DNA of 64,000 bases from Labilithrix sp. (GTDB lineage Bacteria > Myxococcota_A > Polyangia > Polyangiales > Polyangiaceae): NCBI GenBank assembly GCA_019637155.1, contig JAHBWE010000002.1, forward strand, positions 310,001 through 374,000, given 5' to 3'. Under the pieces are notes generated by a model. That model was given only the letters and a program-made list of their open reading frames with translations. It was not told the origin of the DNA and ran no database searches. Shown here piece after piece: positions 27,876 through 35,789 of the stretch (position 1 is its first letter; each line of letters starts with the position of its first letter). The position numbers and the translations under genes are program-made.

Positions 27876-28163
27876 ATGGCCTGGTTCCTGTTGATCGTCG
27901 CTGGTTTGCTCGAGGTGGTGTGGGCCTACGGGCTCAAGCGATGGGGCTTCTCCGTCCTCACGCTCGCGGCGATGGGGGCGAGCATCCTGCTCCTGTCACG
28001 CGCGATGAAGACGATCCCGCTCGGCACCGCGTACACGTGCTGGACCGGGATCGGCGCGGTCGGCGCGCTGGTCGTCGGCGTGGTGGCGCTGGGCGAGTCG
28101 GCGACCGCGAGCCGCATCGTCGCGGCGCTCCTCATCCTCACCGGGCTCGTGCTGATGAAGTGA
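27876..28163 (+). CDS. gdx: SMR-family transporter, guanidinium exporter type (Gdx/SugE)
   Basis: A 95-residue protein with four membrane helices. The start MAWFLLIVAGLLEVVWAYGL has the essential glutamate of small multidrug resistance transporters (E13) in the Gdx setting. The motifs AMKTIPLGTAYTCWTGIGAVGALVVG and GESATASRIVAALLILTGLVLMK are those of SugE/Gdx rather than EmrE. Gdx exports guanidinium in exchange for protons as a dual-topology dimer. The single gene without a partner fits a homodimer. The leader upstream is structured (27805-27872). The reverse-strand gene at 27996 overlaps its 3' half. Confidence 0.9.
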   Translation: MAWFLLIVAGLLEVVWAYGLKRWGFSVLTLAAMGASILLLSRAMKTIPLGTAYTCWTGIGAVGALVVGVVALGESATASRIVAALLILTGLVLMK

Positions 28164-28424
28164 CGAACGATTGTGCATCACCTGCAGCCGCCCGGGCGGC
28201 GCGTCGTCGGCGATCTGGCGATCGATGTCTTCTTTCGAGCGCGTTCCCGGTCGGAGCGAACGGATGACCTCGAAGATGTCGCGCCTAGGGACCGGCTTGG
28301 CTTCCTTCGGCTCGATGGGGCGCAGGACCACCTCGACCTCGCCCGTGACCTCATCGACGGCTTCGTCGAGGTCGATGCGGCGCGGTCCGCTCAGCCGTCC
28401 GCGCACGATGATGGCTCGCTGCAT
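27996..28424 (-). CDS. Small antitoxin-like protein, C-terminus probably run-on
   Basis: The frame encodes up to 142 residues. The first 75 look like a real protein: a short strand-rich start (MQRAIIVRGRLSGPRRIDLD), GEVEVVLRPI, then a helical end with RSLRPGTRSKEDIDRQIADD. Small bacterial proteins of this shape, often with a toxin partner, normally end a few residues after the last motif. Here the frame runs on through the complement of gdx for 168 bases with low-complexity His/Arg/Asp sequence, so a lost stop or a frameshift near 28190-28200 is likely. No toxin gene is adjacent. A palindrome lies 11 bases upstream of the ATG. Confidence 0.45.
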   Translation of the reverse strand: MQRAIIVRGRLSGPRRIDLDEAVDEVTGEVEVVLRPIEPKEAKPVPRRDIFEVIRSLRPGTRSKEDIDRQIADDAPPGRLQVMHNRSSLHQHEPGEDEERRDDAARGRRLAQRHHADDQRADRADPGPARVRGAERDRLHRA

Positions 28425-28435
28425 GATGCTTCAGC

Positions 28436-28452
28436 GTAGCCCGGCGGGCTAC
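28436..28452. promoter_or_regulatory. 17-bp palindrome between S28 peptidase and antitoxin-like gene
   Basis: GTAGCCCGGCGGGCTAC is a perfect inverted repeat around a central base. It lies 11 bases before the ATG of the reverse gene at 28424 and 42 bases after the stop of the S28 peptidase gene. It could be an operator for an autoregulated small gene or a terminator stem; no T-run follows on the reverse strand. Confidence 0.4.
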
Positions 28453-28493
28453 CTTTCAACATGTGGTCGCCTTCTCGAAGGCTGGTGCACACG

Positions 28494-29987
28494 CTACTCC
28501 GCGAGCCACTGCTTCGCGAGCTGGTTGAGCTTCACGTGCGCCTCGAACACGCCGAGGGTGCTGTTGCGGGTGAGGTTCGAGAGATCGCTGCAGTGGCTGC
28601 CGAGCGCGACGACGTGGGTCGTGACGCCGGCGGGCGCGTTCGCTTGCTCGTTGTACGAGAGCGCGGACCACGGATCGTTCTGGCCGTTCACGAAGAAGAG
28701 GTTCGTGACCTCGCCGTTCGCGATCGGAGCGAGGTACGTCGCGCGCGTCTCCTCGATCTTCGGCAGCTCGCGTGCGAACGCCCGGCACCGTGTGCGCGCG
28801 CGCTCGACCGTGACGAGCTCCGACATGATCGACTCCTGCCGGTCCGGGTTCGGGACGGTGAAGAACCCGACCTCCGTGCACGTCTGGTAGAACCACGTGC
28901 CGCCCCGGTAGAGCGGATCGTTCGGGTCGGGCTGCTCGGCCGCGTTCGTCGACGACGCGTCCTGGCTGCCGGGTCCGGTCGACGCCGTCGCCTCGGCGGG
29001 GATCGCGGGCGCGGCCGGCGGCGTGTCGGTCTCCTCTTCGACGAGCGGCGGGCGGATGAAGCCGACGAGGCCCTCGAGCGGCGCGTCGGCGTACTGCGCG
29101 AGGGCGGAGCAGAGACCGAGCGTCCAGCCGGATTGGACCGCGCCCATCGCGCGGACGCTGAGGCCTTGGAGCACGTCCGCCTTCATGCCCGCGAGCGTCG
29201 CGGCGTTGGCGTCTTGCGGGAACGAGATCGGGCGCCCGTAGACGCGGAGGCTCAGCGGCTCCCACTGCGCGGGGTCTTCCATCGCCTCCGCGACCGCCGC
29301 GAGCGCGCTGCGGAAGCGGCCGGCGCACTCGGCTCCGAGCGCGCGCGAAGTGATCTGATCGTAGCCGCTGAAGGACTCGACGACGTCGATCGGCGCCGAC
29401 GACGCCCACGCGCCGACGACGAGCTCGGGGTGCTTCTCGCGGTAGAACGCGGCGAGCATGCCGGGGTACGAGCCGCCGACCGCGATCCACTTGCCGGCGA
29501 GGCCGAGCTCGGTCTTCGCGAACGCCTCGAACGCGGCCGCGTCCTCGAGCGCGTTGTGGATCGTGAGGTGCTTCATCTGCGAGACCGTCGGCTCCGCGAA
29601 CGGGAGGCTCTTGCCGTAGTAGCGATGCTCGAGCGCCACCGTCGCGGCCTTCAGTGTCTTCGCGACGTCTGCGAGCTGCGTCATGTGGCTCGGCGTGCAC
29701 TCCGACTCGCCGCAGAACATGAAGATGACGGGCGCGTCGGGCCCGCTCGCGAACTGGGTCGAGTACCAGTAGCGCTGCTTGAACGTCCCGAGCGCCTCGC
29801 CGCCTTCGGCGTGATCGATCGCCTGATCGAAGGTGCCCGCCGCGACGTCCGTCATCCGGATCGGCAGCTCCGCGAGCGTGAGGTCGGACTCGGACGCGAG
29901 CGCGGCTTCTTGTTCCGCTCCGGTGCTGCAGCCGGCGGCGAAGAGGGGAGCGAGGACGAAGGCGATTCCAAGCGAGCGCAAGTTCAT
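28494..29987 (-). CDS. S28-family serine carboxypeptidase lipoprotein
   Basis: A 497-residue exported protein. ATG 29987 is chosen over 30053 because it gives a lipoprotein signal (SLGIAFVLAPLFAAGC, Cys 20). The S28 (Pro-X carboxypeptidase / dipeptidyl-peptidase II) features are clear: FDQAIDHAEG near the start, EHRYYGKSLPF, the nucleophile in VGGSYPGML (Ser 173), then FVNGQNDPWSAL for the acid and LGSHCSDL for the histidine. Such enzymes remove residues next to proline at the C- or N-terminus. A Pro/Ala/Ser insert of about 45 residues (PPAAPAIPAEATASTG) interrupts the cap region. In a predatory myxobacterium it would digest peptides at the outer surface (inference). It is divergent from guaB. 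Confidence 0.9.
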   Translation of the reverse strand: MNLRSLGIAFVLAPLFAAGCSTGAEQEAALASESDLTLAELPIRMTDVAAGTFDQAIDHAEGGEALGTFKQRYWYSTQFASGPDAPVIFMFCGESECTPSHMTQLADVAKTLKAATVALEHRYYGKSLPFAEPTVSQMKHLTIHNALEDAAAFEAFAKTELGLAGKWIAVGGSYPGMLAAFYREKHPELVVGAWASSAPIDVVESFSGYDQITSRALGAECAGRFRSALAAVAEAMEDPAQWEPLSLRVYGRPISFPQDANAATLAGMKADVLQGLSVRAMGAVQSGWTLGLCSALAQYADAPLEGLVGFIRPPLVEEETDTPPAAPAIPAEATASTGPGSQDASSTNAAEQPDPNDPLYRGGTWFYQTCTEVGFFTVPNPDRQESIMSELVTVERARTRCRAFARELPKIEETRATYLAPIANGEVTNLFFVNGQNDPWSALSYNEQANAPAGVTTHVVALGSHCSDLSNLTRNSTLGVFEAHVKLNQLAKQWLAE

Positions 29988-30132
29988 GCGGAGCGTTCTT
30001 GCACACGGGCTCGATCGAGCAACCAACGCCCGCGTTTTGCGCGATCCGCGCATGAAATCGAGGAAAAATTGGATGAGCGCCGATCCACGGATCGGGCCCG
30101 CGCCCCTTTCTTTCGCGCGACCCGCGCGCTAA

Positions 30133-31602
<1,470 letters not shown>

Positions 31603-31682
31603 CACGCCACCGCGACCGCAGATTCCCGCCGATCCGTGCTCAGGCGTGACGCGGCACGTCGACTGCAACGCTGCTCGTCACC

Positions 31683-31988
31683 ATGAGCAATGCAAGCAAT
31701 CGCAGTGAGGGCATCGCCGAGGAGCTCGGCGGCAAGATCAAGAAGACCATCGGCGCGGCCATCGGCAACGAGCAGATGGAAGCCGAGGGCAAGGCGAAGG
31801 AGCTGAAGGGCGAGGCACGCCAGGAAGCGGCGAAGACGGCCGAACGCGGCAAGGGCGTGGTCGAGGAAGTCGTAGGCGCGGTGAAGAACCGCGTCGGCGC
31901 CGCCCTCGGCAACGAACAGATGCAAGCCGAAGGCAAGGCAAAGGAGCTAAAGGGCGAGGCCCGCCAGGCCACAAACAAACCGGGCTGA
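31683..31988 (+). CDS. CsbD/YjbJ-family protein made of two tandem CsbD units
   Basis: A 101-residue, highly charged, probably disordered stress protein. CsbD proteins are usually one unit of about 60 residues. Here GNEQMEAEGKAKELKGEARQ and GNEQMQAEGKAKELKGEARQ occur about 56 residues apart, each after an AAIG/AALG helix. The two units also match closely at the DNA level, so duplication was recent or is kept alike. CsbD proteins are induced by general or osmotic stress in several bacteria; their biochemical role is unknown. It stands alone 80 bases after guaB. Confidence 0.85.
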   Translation: MSNASNRSEGIAEELGGKIKKTIGAAIGNEQMEAEGKAKELKGEARQEAAKTAERGKGVVEEVVGAVKNRVGAALGNEQMQAEGKAKELKGEARQATNKPG

Positions 31989-32355
31989 CGCCCCCACGCA
32001 ACACGCCCGAGCGCTCGCACCGCCCCACGCGGTCCGGCGCTCGGCGCTCGCACCGCCCCACGCGCTGTGGCTCGGTGAGCGCGTGCACCGCCCCACGCGG
32101 TTCGGCGCCGGCGCGTTTCCTCGTTCGTGCGCGGTCGGTGCCGCCCCGCCTGGTGAAGTGGGAGAGCGCCGTCGTGCCTTCGAGGCGGCTTCGTCACGTG
32201 CGCGCGAGCGTGCAGTGGTCGCCCTCGTGGCGCGGCGCTCGTCGAGACATTCTTTTTAAGGGCCTCGCACGAGTATCCGGCCGTTCGCTACGCCTTTGGT
32301 CTGGGGCGCTGGCAGGATCTGCCTTTTGCCACGCTGTCGACGAGATGCACGATTG
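31989..32355. other. Intergenic region with short direct repeats
   Basis: A 367-base gap between the CsbD gene and the stop of the Gly-rich lipoprotein. It has three direct repeats of CACCGCCCCACGCG at 32013-32100. The remainder has no supported gene; a TTTTTAAGG stretch near 32252 is the only AT-rich spot. Nothing else is recognised. Confidence 0.5.
32013..32100. repeat. Three direct repeats of about 33 bp
   Basis: The core CACCGCCCCACGCG occurs starting at 32019, 32051 and 32086, with flanking GCTCG/GGTCCGGCGC and GGTTCGGCGCC partly conserved. The spacing is 32 and 35 bases. There is no open frame worth calling across it. Its role is unknown. Confidence 0.6.
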
Positions 32356-33807
32356 TCACGTCCCGCCGTCGAGGGCGACGACGAGCGAGGGGGCGGAGGC
32401 GCCTTGGACGGAGCCGGCGCCGCCGGGGCCGGCGTTGAGCACGCTCGCGTCGTCGATGACGACGCGGGCGTTGCCGAGGGTGACCCAGCCGTAGGAGGGG
32501 CCGCCCGCGCCGTCGCCGCCTTTGCTGCCTGGTGCGCCCGCACCGCCGGGGCCGCCGGCGGCGCCGCCGGGCGCGGGTTGATCGTTGCCGAGGACGCAGG
32601 TGCATGCGGGACCGGTCGGTCCGCTCTGGGAGATCGTCGTCAGGCAGCTCGTCGGAGCTCCGGCCTTCGGCGCGCTACCTCCGGTGCCGTCGCCGCCCTT
32701 GCCGCCCACGCTCCCGTTCCCGCCGCCTCCCGCGAAGAGCGTCGTGTGCTCGATGGTGACGGTGCCATCGAGTGCGAGGAGCGCGATCGATGCGCCGCCG
32801 CCGCGTCCCGCCTTGCCGCCCGCGCCTCCGGCGCCGCCGCAGCCGCACTCACCCTTTGCGCCCTGCCGATTCTCGTTGAGTCCTCCGCAGAAGCCCCCGC
32901 CCGTGTTGCACTCGCCGCTCACCTCTCGGATGCAGGACTTCTCGGCGCCGTTTGCGCCAGGTGTGCCGTTCGCGCCGGGGGGGCCGGCCTGGCCTCCGGC
33001 GCCGTCGCTCGGGTGAAAACCGGTCGGATCGAAGAAGGCGGGGGCGGCGCCGTCGCCGTCGTTGCCCTTGGCTCCATCGGCGCCCGAGGCGCAGCCAGTG
33101 ACCCCGTCGCATGCGAGCGTTGCACCCGGTGTCCCGGCCGTGGCGGCGCCGCCGTGGGCGCCCTTCGCAGCGAGGAGGCGCGCGCGGCTGATCCGGAGCG
33201 AGGCGGAGCCGCGTACGAGCATCGCGATCGACGACGTGCCGGACACGTCGCTCGGGGTCGGGGCGAGGTTGCGGTTCGTGATCGTCATCGCTTCGAACCC
33301 CATCGTCGCGCCCGATGAGGCGACGTCGATCGTCACCGCGACGGGCGCGGGAGACTCGAGGGTCGTTCGCGCGCGGAAGTCGTCCTCGCAGTCGCGACGC
33401 CAGCTCGTCTTGGAGCCCTTCCAGCCGCCCGACACGAGGATGCCGGCGTGACGTTCCGTGAGAGTGAGGGACTCGGCGTACGTTCCTTCGTCGAGGTAGA
33501 CGCGCGCGACGCCTCGCGCGACGGCGAGCTCGAGGCCGTCGCTCACGGTCGAGAGAGGAAGCGACGCGGTGCCCGGTGCTCCGCTGAGCCCGAACACCAC
33601 GCTGACGAAGACCCCGTCGCCCGGCACCTCGCTCGGATCGCACGGTGCGGGCGGTTCGACGATCGAGAGCGAGCCCCCCTCGGCGTCCGGTCCCGCGTCG
33701 GCGCTGGGTTCGTCGTCGGAGCTATACGACGAGCACGAAGGAAGGACAGGGATCAGCGCGCACCCGGCCATGAGCGCGCAGAAGAGCGCAGGTGTCCGGG
33801 CAATCAT
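32356..33807 (-). CDS. Gly-rich (collagen/PGRS-like) lipoprotein, twin 1
   Basis: A 483-residue exported protein. The signal ALIPVLPSC gives an atypical lipobox. A short acidic linker (DEPSADAGPDAEGG) leads to a beta-rich domain with VYLDEGTYAESLTLTERHAG and GGWKGSKTSWRRDCEDDF, which looks like a parallel beta-helix start (pectate-lyase type fold). From about 210 the protein is Gly-rich with G-x-x runs (GAAGGPGGAGAPGSKGGDG) interrupted by Cys loops (GECNTGGGFC, GECGCGG, CTCVLGNDQP). It ends SLVVALDGGT. Twin 2 (34256) has exactly the same length and order. No catalytic motif is seen. An adhesive or matrix role is inferred. Confidence 0.8.
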   Translation of the reverse strand: MIARTPALFCALMAGCALIPVLPSCSSYSSDDEPSADAGPDAEGGSLSIVEPPAPCDPSEVPGDGVFVSVVFGLSGAPGTASLPLSTVSDGLELAVARGVARVYLDEGTYAESLTLTERHAGILVSGGWKGSKTSWRRDCEDDFRARTTLESPAPVAVTIDVASSGATMGFEAMTITNRNLAPTPSDVSGTSSIAMLVRGSASLRISRARLLAAKGAHGGAATAGTPGATLACDGVTGCASGADGAKGNDGDGAAPAFFDPTGFHPSDGAGGQAGPPGANGTPGANGAEKSCIREVSGECNTGGGFCGGLNENRQGAKGECGCGGAGGAGGKAGRGGGASIALLALDGTVTIEHTTLFAGGGGNGSVGGKGGDGTGGSAPKAGAPTSCLTTISQSGPTGPACTCVLGNDQPAPGGAAGGPGGAGAPGSKGGDGAGGPSYGWVTLGNARVVIDDASVLNAGPGGAGSVQGASAPSLVVALDGGT

Positions 33808-33809
33808 GC

Positions 33810-33848
33810 CACGAGTGTATCGTCGTCACGACGCGCGGGCGAAGATGC
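33810..33848 (-). promoter_or_regulatory. Conserved 39-base upstream block of twin 1
   Basis: This block matches 35711-35749, upstream of twin 2, at 35 of 39 positions by my count, with the shared core ACGCGCGGGCGAAGATGC. It ends two or three bases before each ATG. The duplication that made the twins therefore included their leader, and probably their promoter. No ribosome site is obvious in either. Confidence 0.5.
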
Positions 33849-33849
33849 T

Positions 33850-33990
33850 GATTGCGCCGCCGCGCACCTTTGTGAGGAAGCAGTCTTGTTGCCGGCGCAC
33901 GCCATCCTTCGCTGCTTCGTCGTAGCGCGTGTCGCGTACGCGTCGAAGATCGGGCGCGCTCATGCACATGCGTGACGTCGCGCCGGGGGG
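33850..33990 (-). pseudogene. Possible remnant of a lipoprotein gene end
   Basis: On the reverse strand this stretch encodes MCMSAPDL, then RYDEAAKDGVRRQQDC. The functional lipoprotein at 35790 has VVCIGSDMRFDEAAKDCARP in its C-terminal part, in the same order. The match is short, with no start and no continuation, so it may be a relic of a neighbouring duplication. It could also be chance. Confidence 0.25.
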
Positions 33991-34029
33991 GAAGGTGTCG
34001 CGCCGGGGAAGGTGGTGCGCTGCGAGGCG

Positions 34030-34250
34030 TCGGCATTGCGCCTTCAGGCCACGAATGGGGGTGGACACCTGATGTCCCGCCGTCGAGGGAGTTGCTCTCT
34101 TCAGGCCACGGGAACGGCTGATGGTCTCTCAGCCAAGGGCGTGTGGCTGCGCCTTCAGGCCACGAACGCGGGTGGACGGCCGATGGTCTCGCAGCCGAGG
34201 TGCGCCCGTCGGGTCACGAATGGAGTGGACGGCTGATGGTCTCGTCAGTC
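34030..34250. repeat. Degenerate tandem array, four units of about 55 bp
   Basis: The motif TTCAGGCCACG (last unit TCGGGTCACG) occurs at about 34043, 34100, 34154 and 34209, spaced 57, 54 and 55 bases. Between them GGTGGACGGCTGATGGTCTC-like sequence recurs with changes. The first unit contains CCCGCCGTCGAGGG, which is the same as the 3' end of the twin genes (the complement of their final codons). The array therefore carries fragments of the gene end. Confidence 0.6.
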
Positions 34251-34255
34251 GTGCT

Positions 34256-35707
34256 TCACGTTCCGCCGTCGAGGGTGGCGACGAGCGAGGGCGCGGAGGC
34301 GCCGTTGACGGAGCCGGTGCCGCCGGGCTCGGCGTGGAGCACGCTCGCTTCGTCGACGATGACGCGGACGTCACCGATGGCGACCCAGCCGTAGGAGGGA
34401 CCGCCCGCGCCGTCGCCGCCCTTGCCGCCCGGCGCGCCGTTGCCGCCAGGGCCTCCGGCGTTCCCGCCGGCGGCGGGTTGATCGTTGTTGATGATGCAGG
34501 TGCATCCGGGACCGGTCGGTCCACTCTGGGTGATCGTCACGTGGCAGCTCGTCGACGCTCCGGCCTTTCCGGCGCCGCCGGCGACGCCGGCACCGCCCTG
34601 GCCGCCGACACTGCCGTCTCCGCCGCCGCCTGCAAAGAGGGTCGTGTGCTCGATGGAGATGGTGCCGCCGAGCGCGAGGAGCGCGACCGATGCGCCGCCT
34701 CCGCGTCCCCGACGGCCGCCGCGTCCGCCGTTGCCGCCGCAGCCGCACTCGCCCTTCTTGCCCTGCCGATTCTCGTCGAAGGTGTCACACAAGCCGCCGC
34801 CCGTGTTGCACTCTCCGGTCACCTCACGACGGCAGGACTTCACTGCGCCATCCGCTCCGGCCGTGCCGTTCTTGCCGGGGTTTCCGTCCTGACCGTCGGT
34901 GCCGTCGCCCAGGTGGTCGTTGCTCGGATGGACAGCGGTGCCGTTGATGCCGTCGTTGCCCTTGGTCCCATTGTCGCCCGACTCGCAGCCCTCGAGCCCG
35001 TTGCACGCGAGCGGCCCCGCGCCCGGTTCCCCCGGCGAGGCGGTGCCGCCGTTGCCGCCCTTCGCTGCGAGGAGGCGCGCGCGGCTGATCCGGAGCGAGG
35101 CAGGGCCGCGTACGAGGACCGCGATCGACGACGTGCCGGTCGTGTCCTTCGGCGTCTCGGGGAGCGCGGGGGTCGCGATCGTCATCGCTTCGAAGCCCAT
35201 CGTCGGGCCCGAAGACGCGACCTTGATCGTCACCGCGACGGGCTCCGGGGACTCGAGGATCGTCTTCGCACGGAAGTTCTCCTCGCAGTCGCGGCGCCAG
35301 GTCGTCTCCGAGCCCTTCCAGCCGCCCGATACGACGATGCCGGCGTGGCGCTCCGTGAGGGTGAGCGACTCGGTGTACGTCCCCTCGTCGAGATAGACGT
35401 GCGCGACGCCGCGCGCGGCGGCGATCTCGAGGGCGTCGCTCACCTTCGCGAGAGGGAGCGCCGCGGTGCCCGGCGCTCCGGTGAGCCCGAACGCTGCGCT
35501 GACGAAGACCCCGTCACCTGGGGCCTCGCTCGGATCGCACGGGGCCGGCGGCTCGATGACGGAGATCGAACCGCCCTCCGCGTCCGTGCCCCCGTCGGCG
35601 CTGGGATCGTCGATCGGCAAGCGGAACGACGAACACGAAGGAAGGAGGGGGATCAGCGCGCACACGGCGACGAGTGCGCAGAAGATCGCAGGGGTCCGGG
35701 CGACCAT
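34256..35707 (-). CDS. Gly-rich (collagen/PGRS-like) lipoprotein, twin 2
   Basis: A 483-residue exported protein from ATG 35707. The longer frame to 35776 adds no signal; the ATG at 35707 aligns with twin 1 and gives ALIPLLPSC. It has the same order as twin 1: acidic linker, beta-helix-like domain (YLDEGTYTESLTLTERHAG, GGWKGSETTWRRDCEENF), Gly-rich body with Cys loops (GECNTGGGLC, GECGCGG, CTCIINNDQP), and end SLVATLDGGT. Differences lie mainly in the Gly-rich insert about 225-285 (here GDNGTKGNDGINGTAVHPSN). A tandem duplication with later divergence is the simplest account. Confidence 0.8.
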   Translation of the reverse strand: MVARTPAIFCALVAVCALIPLLPSCSSFRLPIDDPSADGGTDAEGGSISVIEPPAPCDPSEAPGDGVFVSAAFGLTGAPGTAALPLAKVSDALEIAAARGVAHVYLDEGTYTESLTLTERHAGIVVSGGWKGSETTWRRDCEENFRAKTILESPEPVAVTIKVASSGPTMGFEAMTIATPALPETPKDTTGTSSIAVLVRGPASLRISRARLLAAKGGNGGTASPGEPGAGPLACNGLEGCESGDNGTKGNDGINGTAVHPSNDHLGDGTDGQDGNPGKNGTAGADGAVKSCRREVTGECNTGGGLCDTFDENRQGKKGECGCGGNGGRGGRRGRGGGASVALLALGGTISIEHTTLFAGGGGDGSVGGQGGAGVAGGAGKAGASTSCHVTITQSGPTGPGCTCIINNDQPAAGGNAGGPGGNGAPGGKGGDGAGGPSYGWVAIGDVRVIVDEASVLHAEPGGTGSVNGASAPSLVATLDGGT

Positions 35708-35710
35708 GAC

Positions 35711-35749
35711 CACGAGCATATCGTCGCCGCGACGCGCGGGCGAAGATGC
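35711..35749 (-). promoter_or_regulatory. Conserved 39-base upstream block of twin 2
   Basis: It is the counterpart of 33810-33848 (35 of 39 bases alike by my count) and lies three bases before the twin 2 ATG. Its preservation beside both genes suggests a shared leader or promoter function rather than leftover homology, but both are possible. Confidence 0.5.
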
Positions 35750-35789
35750 GGGGACGATGCTGCGATCGTGAGCCACCGAGGAGGAAGGC

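Larger units (their letters stand above)
33808..34255. other. Intergenic region between twin genes, repeat array and gene remnants
   Basis: A 448-base gap on the reverse strand between twin 2's stop and twin 1's start. From right to left it holds a degenerate array of about 55-bp units (34030-34250), a possible gene remnant (33850-33990), and a 39-base block just before the twin 1 ATG that is repeated before twin 2. No intact gene is supported. Confidence 0.6.
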
